Assembly (NCBI GenBank): GCA_027924585.1 | Contig: BSBM01001719.1 | Span: forward strand, 31,478,001 to 31,542,000 | Source of the DNA: Larix kaempferi | Lineage: Eukaryota > Streptophyta > Pinopsida > Pinales > Pinaceae | Direction of reading: 5' to 3' | Length of the DNA stretch: 64,000 nucleotides | Part shown: positions 32,691-44,761 of the stretch, piece by piece | Layout: each line of letters begins with the position of its first letter | How positions within the stretch are numbered: the stretch's first letter is position 1 | Translations under genes and position numbers: made by a program | The notes under the pieces: generated by a model | Seen by the model: only the letters and a program-made list of their open reading frames with translations | What the model was told of the DNA's origin: nothing | Database searches by the model: none

Positions 32691-34508
32691 TCCCAGGTTG
32701 TTAAGCCCTAGAATTGTGTTCTATTTGTTAATATGACTATGGACTTATGCTCATTTGTTTGATGATGTGATTATGGACTTTGGAATTATTATTAATTGTT
32801 AATGTTGTTGTTGTTATTATTGTCATTATTGTTCTCTTTGAATGATTGTTGTTATTTAATTGAATAAACAACTGCCTAAGCAAAGGAAACTAAAAGAGTA
32901 TGGGAGACCATGGATCTCATGGAGTGAGGGGGAATGGGGGACATCCCTAGCACCTTATAGATTTTTTTTGGATGGTATTACTCCATCCTATTTCATTTTG
33001 TGCCTTGGTGAATTTAATAGCATTGGTCACCCAAACATTGTACAACGGAACCCAATTTCAATTTTTATGAACTCGAGAGTTATTATTGCACCTTATACAT
33101 ACTTTAGTGGGCCCCTCTTTCCTAGTGCGCAAACCTTGGGAGAAATTCCCTCCTATTTATGTGTTTTTGAATTTTATGAGCCCTCTCCCTAGATTCTAGG
33201 AGTTGTAAGCTAGAATTTATCCTTAACCTCTTCAATTTGTGCCTCCATCTCCATAAGTGTGCCCCACTCCCCCATTCATCCCTATTTTGTGCTTACATGA
33301 TATGTATGACCCTATTGGATCCCCTCTCTCACCAAATTCACGCTACTTCAAATTTTGTAACCCCCCTTATCCATTAATGCGCCTCCTTGTGTTCTTCATG
33401 GCTCCATTCCTTGGTTTTTGGTAACTCCTCCTCATGGTGCTAATATGAGAAAGGGAATATTCTAACTAGGCCACCACTGCACTAATTTGAGTCATGTTTC
33501 CATGATGAATCCCAACCACACTCAAACCCATTCTAGTTGGCCACCTTGGGTTCGAATTTCCCTCCTTAATCTATTTATACATGTACTCTCTCCTTGTTGA
33601 AGCTAATCTTGAGCCTTGGATCACTTGTCTTGTGTTATCTCACCATGTTGGGAATATTGTTAGTATTGAGAGTGTGTTGAGACTTAGAGTAAGTCTAGTA
33701 ATTCCCTCTACTTCCATGACATCACTCTACTAGACTAGGTTCTTGTACAGGAAGCTAGGAAATGGGTGGTGAGAGGAGTCACTTCCCATAGGCAATGGAG
33801 ACAGACAAGAAAGTAGTAGTGGCAAGCATTGTGGTTCTCGGAATATGTAGTTCCGATAGTTGCTAGAATAAGTGTGCCTCTACTCGTGGATCCATAGTCT
33901 CATCTCGGGGGTGACCTGCTCAAGCGAGGAAGGCTTAACTGTGTCTATGGCTAGGAGGAAATTTTTCCTGTTACAGCCAGTTGCCCTTATTTTGAGATAA
34001 GTATATCTCTTATGTTTTGTTTCTATTACTTTATTGTATTTGGTATATGTGCAATAGTGGTCGAATTGGTTTTCTTCATGTTCATGTATTGAATTCCATG
34101 TTCTATATGAAGGAAGGATGAATTTCATATAATATGTTGCTACGCTCCTTACCTTCCTTCTTTTCTTCTTTCTCTTATTCAAAAATTTGTAGTTTTGGCT
34201 CGATGATATTGGGAGGGGCGCAACCATAGCTTCTGGTTCATCAATTTTTTATAATTTATGAGTCATGAGACCTATTCCATTGTGTCCGGAGCATCGTTTC
34301 CATTAAGTACCACCTTTTTATTCATCAAAAAAGCTTTCCAGATGACCAAGATATGCATGTTTTGGTCCGACAAATTTTGTGGTGCTAAGATGAGCGCACC
34401 AACTGTTAGATTGGAAATGTTATGTGCATGGATATGATCATGTTTGCATATCTAAGTTTGAATAATGTAATCTGAATGTAATATTTATTTATGGTTGGGG
34501 GTATACAA
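32691..34508. other. Unassigned interval between two R-family LTRs
   Basis: 1.8 kb with no domain I can recognise. A 110-codon frame at 32860-33192 has no family resemblance and stands alone. CTATTTATACATG at about 33570 resembles an LTR TATA box, and TGTTAGATTGG at about 34403 resembles an LTR start, so it may be decayed LTR sequence. No primer binding site, purine tract or target duplication could be matched. Confidence 0.4.
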
Positions 34509-35853
34509 CCATAAAACAAAATAATAATACTTATATCTCAAAATGGCAATTGGCATCAACAGTGCCACGTTCCACCCTGCCATAGACATACCAAGTTCTG
34601 CATATTGCAACTTGAGCAATCACCCCTGAGTTGCATCCATGAGTCCACAAGAAAGGCACTTTCAATTCTTTCTCAGAAACTCCTCTTCTGAGAAAATAAA
34701 TAGAAAATTTTTCCCAGCTACTACTTTCTCGTCCGTTCTCCATTGCCTATGGGGTATGACCTAACTCGCCAATCGTGTTTCTTGGCTTCCTATGCGAGAA
34801 ACCTGGACTAGTAGATCTATCAGGGAAAACATCAACTACAAAACAACATAGACTTGGCAAAGAATATGTGTGTAGAACAAAACATAACAATCTTTCCATA
34901 TACACAACACAAAACATAACATGCTTTCCACATACATAACATAACAGATTAACACATCCCAACACAGGCTTGTCCAAGCATGCCCTCCCCTTCCCAAGAG
35001 ATAAAACATGGTTTTATCAACAAAATAGGCCAATTCCCCTTCAATAGAGGCATAATAGGGTTAATTTGAAATAAAGAGGAGAAATTCCCCAAATTCCCAA
35101 GAAGGACCATTCAAATTCCTCATGGCTAATTTCACACAAATTCGTGAAGATAAATTATAATAGGTAGAGAGAGAGGAGTTACAGAATCAAGAGGGGTCAT
35201 ACTTTTGCATGCACAATCCAATAGAAGTGTATGAGAGAAACAAGTATCCAAAGTGGTATAAAATATTCAAGAGGGGCGCATAATCCATGTGAGAGGTTAC
35301 ACAAAAGATACATTTTCCAAGAGTAGCAAAATAATAATGATGGGAGTTACACTTGAGGAGTTGGAGGCTAAATTCAATTTTGTGGAAATTAATTGGCTGA
35401 ATAACATCAAATATGCTCCAATAAATAATATTTGGGTTTAATATTCAAGTGTTTGGGTAAGAAACAACTCATAGAGCCACTAGGGGTACAATAGAATTCA
35501 AGTTTTAATACAAATCAAAATTTAGGAAATACGAAGAAAATGCAAATCCCGACACTTATATTTTCGATGGGTCTAAGGCACTCAAAACATCATGAAATAG
35601 GGTTTGGGAAAAGAAAAATAATAATTTACTAGGAAAATAACATTCTCGACACCCTTTCGCCCTCGCTTGTGGAATTCATGGCCTCCCATTCTCGTTAGTG
35701 GTCCATGTTGAGCCAGTTATTTTATTGATTTCATGGTCGTCCACGACCATAATAATGCCTAAATACCAATGTTGAGGCACCCAGTGCCATATTAATAAAC
35801 ACATATCAATATTTCACATATGTCCACAGAATTAACACACTAGGGGTATTACA
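34509..35853 (-). repeat. R3: 3' LTR (partial) of minus-strand element X
   Basis: The minus-strand start TGTAATACCCC is at 35853, directly after a purine tract (35854-35870, reading TTTTAAGGGGGATGGGA). It aligns with R2 from about 31355 to 32690. The last roughly 600 bp of the LTR are missing: at about 34509 the sequence changes to an unrelated stretch containing GGTTGGGGGTATACAACC. Confidence 0.72.
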
Positions 35854-36240
35854 TCCCATCCCCCTTAAAACAATGCATCGTCCTCGACGCACACTTAATA
35901 CATACATGCCTTTACAAAATTTCAAAATAATGAAGGTATGCCTTTCTCATAACATCTTCTAGCTTCCATGCATTCTTCCATCATTTAATTTATGTCTGTC
36001 TCCACTGCCAATGAGATGTGACTACTCTCACCATACCATACTTGGATATTGTGTGAGAACCTGGATAAGTAATGATCTAGAGGAATCAACAATATCTTGT
36101 CCCTTCAGGTTGTTCCGGAAAATCCCCCTTCCGGTTCCACCTGAATCACATTCCATTTGATCACATGGTTAGCATTAGGTTTATATTTATTTTCAACAAA
36201 GGTACATGAAATACATTATGCAATTTAACTATTGGATCAT
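35854..36240 (-). pseudogene. Chromodomain-region remnant of gypsy element X
   Basis: Read on the minus strand this resembles the end of the element Y polyprotein. The nucleotide sequence near 36130-36210 matches the HVINWDVIQVEPEGE region of Y, and farther on VRVVTSHWQW and WKLEDVMRKAYLHYF parallel the Y chromodomain VKVQWKHYG and WELEDAMRVAYPFLF. Frame breaks and stops make it dead. It ends at the polypurine tract of the R3 LTR, which identifies the R family as chromodomain gypsy. Confidence 0.68.
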
Positions 36241-36579
36241 CATCATTTCCTGATTAACACCATCACATATACGCATAGATCATAATCATATGACCATTTA
36301 ACCATATGTATACACATAGCTCACCTGCATCAACATGTTAGTTCCAAGCACATCACAATAATATAAACAAGTGTTAATGAATGCAATTTTGAGCATTGCA
36401 CATACATATTCTAATTAACATGGAAGGAAATATGGCTTACATTTACATCATTTGTAGGATCTACATCTGAACAAGACCTTTACCACATCACGAGAACACA
36501 CATAAAAGTACTTGAATTATTAAGGCAATTGGATTTGTAAGTTCCATGATCCACCCAACTATAGGCACTTATCTGACAT
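36241..36579. other. Unassigned AT-rich stretch beside LTR Y
   Basis: 340 bp with no recognised coding or terminal features. It should be the rest of element X (integrase end), but I could not align it. It ends with GACAT next to the LTR of element Y, a possible half of a target duplication. Confidence 0.35.
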
Positions 36580-38182
36580 TGTAACGTCCCCTCCTATCAT
36601 ACCATCATGATAGAGAAGATCGTGATACTAAATCCAGGCATCTAGCCCCATGAACTTTTAACTAAACATTCACATAATATAAAAGTCATATGGGATGTAT
36701 GATTATAAGAAAAAAACACAGCGGAATAATATCAATAACACATCCATCATACATTCAAGATATTCATCAAATAATAATTGTAGAGTTAACACAAGAGAAT
36801 ACTTATCTTAACAAAGTAGTCCCAAGCAACTGGCTATACAACTGCAACGTTCCACCCAACCATAGGCCAGTTGTGCTTATCAACCTCTTGGTACAACTGC
36901 CACCCCCGAGTTGGGCATGATCTCTACAAGGGACCAGGAAACAACAGACGCACACATAGCCAAGCATACACCAAGATGAACCAAGCCAATCTACAATTGG
37001 GTTTATCAGGATGCTAGGAAATGGAAAGGAAGAATTGCTAAGCTAGTGAGCTCAACCACAGAGCTATGGATACCTCTACAAGATCTATTCAGCTTGGCAC
37101 TCACAATGCCTACACACCCAACACAAGGAAGTATTCTCTTCACTGCCACACAGTCCCTCAAGCCATACCTTCCTTTCTAGTGCTCTCAGGGTGTGCATAG
37201 AAAAGTATCCAAAGCCCTCTTGATCTTCTTGAGAGGTTACTCCCTCCACTAGGTTTATCAAGCCAATTATGTCCACTACCAGTCCAAGTTTCTTTCTCAC
37301 AGGTTCAAATCAAAACCGGGATGCACATAACAGTAGAAGTATAAGTGTTGGGCATGAAGAAACGTTTTTACAGTGAGATGCCCAAAGATGGGGTTTTCAT
37401 TAGCTTCAGGAAAACGTGGGAAACCTAAAAACGAAACTAGAAGCTGGGGAACAACCCTGGGAAGCCAAATCCGTTTTTAGGAAAACATCTATGGTCATTC
37501 TGGGGAAAAAACGGCCTCCATAACAGTCCCAAATTGTGGCCCTTCTCTCCCAGCTGTTGTCCAATGCAAAAACGAGCTCCCAGGCATGGAAAATGTAGGG
37601 AAAATGGTGAAAAACGTGATGGGAGAAGGCCCAGTAGTTCAAAATGTGTGAGAGAGCAAAGACTATGGGTTCAGAATGGCTTTGGGAACCATTCGTGGGT
37701 GTTTTCTTTCCCAAGGAGACAAAATATGATTTCCCAGGGCATTAACTGCCTCAACCAACTCTTCATTCCCAAGGCATTAACTGCCTCAACCAACTCTTGG
37801 AAGAATTAATGATTGGGTCCATAACCCAAAATGGGTAGTTGAAGGTTTATGGGTTTTCTCATTGACACATGGATTAACACCATTGGATCAAGGGTTTGAA
37901 TAATTTCCCTCCCTATTCCTTGTAGGATCATGCCCCCATCTCTTTCTTGCATTCCATAGCTAGTTGTGGGTATTTTTCATTAAAATTCATATTTACATGA
38001 TATCTTATTTACATTGTGCCTATCTAGCACAAGAACCATAGGCATCTATTTTTTTTAATTGTCAATACATGAAACGCTAAATCAATGGTGGGGCCTTGTC
38101 CTTGAGCTCCTCACCATTATTAAATTACAATAGTTACATCATTTACGATTTAATACAAAGGGGGTCAAATGGGGACATTACA
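36580..38182 (-). repeat. 1.6-kb 3' LTR of minus-strand gypsy element Y
   Basis: The minus-strand start TGTAATGTCCCC (38182) and end GGGGACGTTACA (36580) are near-perfect inverted termini. The purine tract AAGGGGAGGGGAA (38183-38196 on the minus strand) lies immediately before it. An imperfect 25-bp direct repeat (about 37738-37797, GCATTAACTGCCTCAACC twice) lies inside. It contains no gene. Confidence 0.8.
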
Positions 38183-38210
38183 TTCCCCTCCCCTTACATT
38201 AGCATTGTCC

Positions 38211-39385
38211 TCAGTGCTCATCAAAATTGAACAAAAATGGATATGCCACCCTCATGGCATCCTCCAGCTCCCATGTAGCCTCATCGGGACCGTAGTGCTT
38301 CCATTGCACCTTTACCTGTCCGATGGCTCGGTTCCGGAGCAATGTTACCTTCTTGTCTAGGATGCGCATTGGATCGGTTTGGAACTCTCCCTCGGGTTCC
38401 ACCTGGATCACATCCCAATTGATCACATGGCTAGGATCATGTACATATTTCTTAAGCAAAGAGACATGAAAAACATTATGAGCTTTAGTGCTAGCAGGCA
38501 ATGCAAGTCTATATGCAACTGGTCATATGCTTTAAAGCACTTCAAATGGCCCACAATATCTAGGTGATAGCTTGGCACAACTTCCAAGCTTCAAGGAACT
38601 CTTCCTTGATCTTACTCTAAGATACACATGATCCCCAACACTGAATTCCCTATGGATCCTATGCTTATCTGCATAGCTTTTCTGTCTATCCTGGGTTGTT
38701 TTTAAATTTTGTCGGATCTTTGCAACTTCTTGTTCCATTTCCTTAAGCAATTCTGGCCCAAGTACAATTCTGTTCACTAGATTGTCCCAAGTCACTGGTG
38801 TCCTACACCTTCTGCCGTACAAAGCCTCATAAGGACTCATTCCCAACGATGCTTGTTTCCCATTGTTATATGCAAATTCTACCAAGTGTAGATAATCCTC
38901 CCACTTGGATGGTTTATCCATTACATACATGCGGAGCATGTCTTCAAGCACCCGATTTACTCTTTTTGTTTGCCCATCTGTTTGAGGATGGTATGCGGTA
39001 CTAAAGCTTAGCTGTGTACCCAAATCTGCAAAAAGACCTTTCCAAAAATTGGAAGTGAACTTGGTATCCCTATCAGAAACTATTGCCTTAGGCAACCCAT
39101 GTAATCTGAAAATTTCCTTCATGAAGATATTTGCAATGGCATCGGCTTTGTGTGTGGACTTAACCGGTATAAAATGTGCTGCCTTTGTTAACTTGTCCAC
39201 CACAACCATGATGGAATCATGGTGTCTCACAGTCATTGGCAATCCTGTAATAAAATCCATTGATATTACTTCCAATTTCCATTCTGGAATTGGCACTGGG
39301 AGCAATAAACCTGCTAGATGTTGGTGTTCACTCTTCACCTGCTGACATTCCATGCACTTAGAAATGTATTCAGCGACTCTTGAAT
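38211..39385 (-). pseudogene. Integrase and chromodomain of gypsy element Y, 5'-truncated
   Basis: One minus-strand frame, broken only by TAA and TGA between 38502 and 38531. It starts inside the integrase zinc finger (AEYISKCMECQQVK, about 39385-39340), so the HH pair and all upstream pol are missing. The DDE core is complete: MDFITGLP, SDRDTKFTSNFW and HPQTDGQTKRVN (39280-38960). The C-terminal module reads GDHVYLRVR...KLSPRYCGPFEVL. After the stops come NVFHVSLLKKYVHD and a chromodomain VKVQWKHYGPDEATWELEDAM (38300-38240). It belongs to the chromovirus clade and is clearly different from the gypsy at 12018. Confidence 0.87.
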
Positions 39386-39825
39386 AAGTGTAATCCCTTC
39401 AATTTAGATTACACGTAATTTGATGAGGTACTAGCAAATAACTAAGGTGGAGCTTACAGAGGAATAAGTGCAACCTCTATCATAGGGAGGTTGCTATCTC
39501 AACCAAGGAATTTTTGAAGGTGATTGTATAGGAGGACTTAAAAAAATCATAGGAACAATTTTACTAAATTTTATGATGAAATTTAGCTTGCATGAAGGAA
39601 GCGAATGACATTTACCTCCGTGTTACCATATACCACTAACCACCCCCATTGTCAAATATCATCAAATCTATTGTTACACAAGGATTCATAATTATAATTT
39701 CACCAAAAGATCGTCGAGGTTTGAAGTTCAAATACGGAGGTTGAACCGATGTAAACTTACGAAATTCCATTGACATTGCAGGGTAAAATCAAATCTCATC
39801 AGCTTTAACTCATCAATTTTGTATT
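39386..39825. other. Unassigned stretch between element Y and a LINE 5' end
   Basis: 440 bp, AT-rich, no coding signal and no match elsewhere in the window that I can see. It separates the truncated integrase of Y from the start of LINE homology and may be either the rest of a pre-insertion site or another decayed repeat. Confidence 0.4.
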
Positions 39826-41720
39826 GTCTGACTTGTTTTGAAAAAAAATAAATTGATGAGAATGTGATGGACAGTTTCAACAAAGTTCTATAAGTGGGGC
39901 CACACCTTTTCGATCATGTTTCTTGAGTTGAGTTGGCCATTGGCATGTTTCGATACAACTTTGGTCAAAACCCAATAAAGATTCTTGGGGCATGGGAGTT
40001 TGCACCATCCTTTGGAGGTATAGGATCTTAGAAGGTAGAGTATGCATGTGTTAACAATCAAGACCAATAGGAATAGTGGCAGTGTGAGCATGAATCTGAT
40101 TGCATGAGCGAGGTCATTCTTTTCACTATCAAATCTCTTACATTGTCATCAGAGTCATCTTGTTAAACGTGCTGTTATGCTTTGCTAAAAATGTACAGAC
40201 TTTCCTTTAACGATAAGATCAAATTCACCTTGGAAGTGGTGAATATTACATTGCGCGTCTCCGGTTTTCAAATTGATTCAGGTTGTACATTAAGGTTTAC
40301 TGCACAGACTCACTTTCTCACCAATCAAATGTGGTATGATTCCAAGCATTTGGTCGGTCGGTTTCGGTGTGATTGCCTGAGTTTTCCCAACATCTTCGAT
40401 GAAATACACTGAGTTCCATCGACCGTTTCAGAGCTATTTTCTGACTTCACTAAACAATTTCGGGAAGTTTGGTTGAGTTTGGACGATATGTCACTGAAAT
40501 TTCTTGTGTTTTGGTCAAAGTTTCAGAAAGTTCTTAAGTTTTCAGAGACCCGTTTTAATGGGATTTATTAAGTTTTCCGCGACGGGGAAATTTGCATGGT
40601 CGAATTTTATTTTTATTTCCTTTTAAGACTAGCTTATTATACATATAAAATATAATATATATGTACAACGTATAACATATAGAAGATATGATATATATAT
40701 AACGTATAACGTATTACATTGCTTGTATCCTTCTTATTTTATTTTCTTTAGGTTCAATTGGTTGGATTTTTTCAAGACAAACAAGGTGCACATATTTAAG
40801 TTATATATATATATATATAAAGATATATAAGGGGGTGGAATGGATCTCTCAAAGGGGTGTGCGAGACAACTACGGGGAGCGAGGCTGGCAGGTGAACCTT
40901 TATAATTTTTCAGAGTTATCATTATGGATAGTGTTGGGTGGACCGTACCTCTCAATAATCCTACAAAAAAGTTAGTTACTCCCCTTGCATATAGAACGTT
41001 TAGGAATAGCCGAAGTCCGGCTCGTACAATGGAAGTATGCAAGTTGACGAGGTTGATAACGAGCCGGAACCAGAGGTGCAAACACATCCCATTTTCTGTA
41101 CTGATGAGGAGGTCATGTTGATGGTTTTGATGATGCCATGGACGGAGGAAGCACGCTCCAGTGATCCACCCGTAACAAGCAATCAAAGCAGACGCGAGCA
41201 AGCAGTACAGGGTGACATTGGTACAATTAATAACGTAAATGTGAGGAAGGCCTACAGATGTATCAAACCAAAGAGGGAGGACCATAAATGACAATAGGAA
41301 AAGATATTAAGCTCGAAGAAATCCCGAACTACCTGTCAAGAGCACTAATAGGGAGGTTCTGTGGCAAAGTGATGAGCAAAGAAGCTCTCCAAAACTAGAT
41401 AGAAGACAATTGGAAATATTTCTTGGGATTCCTACCGGATTTTCATGTACTGCCAAGATGTTGGTTCCCGATAAAATTGAGAAACAAAGATGATGTCCTG
41501 AAAATGCTAGCTCATGACTGGAGATGGGGTCCCTCAGGGTTTATTCTGCAAAAATGGAAAGTAGAATTTAACGCCATGAGAGAGCCCCACAACCTGCAAC
41601 AGGTCTGGGTAAAATTACCTGGTCTCCCCATGGTATTTTGGCAGGAACCATTACTGTTGGAAGTTGGAAATAAGTTGGGGAGCTTCATGCCCCTAGAGCA
41701 AGTCTAGGAAACAAATATAG
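39826..41720 (+). mobile_element. Truncated LINE 5' end, third copy (5' region plus ORF1)
   Basis: Homologous to L1b 22297-24192. Relative to L1b it lacks about 300 bp after the short tandem repeat, and it has about 270 bp of extra AT-rich sequence near 40557-40823. It stops abruptly inside ORF1 at about 41720 and is joined to the R4 leader. Because its left flank differs from that of L1b, it helps fix the LINE 5' end. Confidence 0.75.
41037..41717 (+). pseudogene. LINE ORF1 remnant, third copy
   Basis: An N-terminal acidic stretch (MQVDEVDNEPEPEVQ..., 41037-41291) is followed in another frame by IPNYLSRALIGRFCGKVMSKEALQN, then a TAG, then the DUF4283 core FLPDFHVLPRCWF...WGPSGFILQKWKVEFNAM...VWVKLPGLPMVFWQEPLL (41423-41707). 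It is the best preserved ORF1 in the window but is cut before the zinc knuckle. Confidence 0.72.
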
Positions 41721-42869
<1,149 letters not shown>

Positions 42870-42881
42870 TCTCTCATACCA
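42870..42881 (-). other. Primer binding site of R4 element
   Basis: On the minus strand TGGTATGAGAGA follows the LTR end, matching the R2 site except at its last base. Confidence 0.65.
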
Positions 42882-42883
42882 CT

Positions 42884-44746
42884 TGTAATGTCTCTGACCC
42901 CAATCTAAGGCCAAAGGCACTAGTAAAACCAAGGGTAAATGCTAAGTAAGGTTATGCAAAGCAGAATAAAGGAGTCTCAGGCTAGGCATGAATGCTAACA
43001 TCTAATGAAATAAAAATTTTATCCTTAAGATTAAAATGCAGAACACATATGCGATTATGTTTCTGAATGCACATGGAATGCATCCATATTTGAGCATGAA
43101 ATTAATATGATTTTTAAACATAAATGAAGCATCTATAGCCACATAAAACTAATAAAAAACAGATTTTTGGTCATCCATATAAAAATTATTAATCAGAAAT
43201 TGTGAACAACCTTAAAGCATAGATAAATCATATCTACAAACTACCAGTAAAACATAAACAAATCTAATCTAACACCATTAAATTTCAGGTCTCGATCAAA
43301 CATAAAAACATAAGCATAATAATATTTAAACAACATACAGATCATCCCATTACTTATCATTTAACAAGAATAAATATAAGCAGGAGTAAAATCAGATTTG
43401 GATAAAATCATAAGCAGAGATAGATCATCCTCCACGGGAACATATGCATCAAATTAAAACAGAGAAATAAAACATAATAATAATACTTATCTCTCAAAAT
43501 GGCAACTGGCATCAACAGGGCCACATTCCACCCTGCCATAGACATACCAATTTTTGCGTATTACAACTTGAGCAGTCAACCTTGAGCTGAGGTTGTGAGT
43601 CCACAAGCAAGGCACTTTCAATCCTTTCTCAGAAAATCCTCTTTTGAGAAAATAAACAGAAACTTTTTCCTAGCTACTACTTTGTTGTCCATTCTCCATT
43701 GCCTATGGGGTATGACCCAGCTCTCCAATCCCATTTCCCCGCTTCTCGTGCAAGAAACTTGGACTAGTAAAGCTATAAGGGAAAACATTAACTACCAAAC
43801 AACATAGACTTGGCCAAGAATATGTGTGTAACACAAAACATAACAAGCTTTCCAGATACATAACACAAAACATAACATGATTTCCACATACATAACATAA
43901 CAAATTAACACATCACTACACAGGCTTGGCCAAGCATGCCCTCCCCTTGCCAAGAGATAAAACATGGTTTTATAGACAAAATAGGCCAATTCCCCTTCAA
44001 TAGAGGCATAATAGGGTTAATTAGGAATCAAGAGGAGAAATTCCCAAGAAGGACCATTCAAATTCCTCATGGCTAATTCCACACAAATTCATGAAGATAA
44101 ATTCGAATAGGTAGAGAGAGAGAGGAGTTACAGAATCAAGAGGGGTCATACTTTTGCATGCACAAGCCAATAGGAGCGTATGAGAGAATAAAGTATCCAA
44201 AGTGGTCTAAAATATCCAAGAGGGGCGCATAATCCATGAGAGAGGTTACACAAAAGATACCTTTTCCAAAAATAGAAAAATAATAATGACGAGAGTTAAA
44301 CTTGAGGAGTTGGAGGCTAAATTCAATTTTGTGGAAATTAATTGGCTGAATAACATCAAATGTGCTCCAATAAATAATATTTGGGTTTAATATTCAAGTG
44401 TTTGGGTGAGAAACAACTCATAGAGACACTAGGGGTACAATAGAATTTAAGTTTTAATACAAATCAAAATTTAGGAAATAAGAAGGAAATGAAAATCCCG
44501 ACACTTATATTTTCAATGGGTCCAAGGCACTCAAAATATCACAGACTAGGGTTTGGGAAAAAATAATAATAATTTACTAGGAAAATAACATTCTTGACAC
44601 CCTTTCACCCTTGCTTATGGAATTCATGGCCTCCCATTCTCGTTAGTGGTCCATATTGAGCCAGCTGTTTTATTAATTTCATGGTCATCCACGACCATAA
44701 TAATGTCTAAATACCAATGTCGAGGCACCTAGTGCCATATTAATAA
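42884..44746 (-). repeat. R4: 5' LTR, minus orientation, start truncated
   Basis: Aligns with R2 (30760-32640). The inner end CATTACA is at 42884. The outer end, the LTR start, is missing because at about 44746 the sequence passes into LINE L1c after TATTAATAA. The same junction is seen at 5969, so it predates the block duplication. Confidence 0.77.
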
Positions 44747-44761
44747 CCTTGCCCATGCAAA

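Noticed and set aside
32860-33192. 110-codon open frame as a possible host gene
   Set aside because: No recognisable domain, splice context or homologue in the window; length is within chance expectation for this base composition.
37406-37809. Overlapping open frames of 91-102 codons on both strands
   Set aside because: They lie inside the 1.6-kb LTR of element Y, which is non-coding in this family type.
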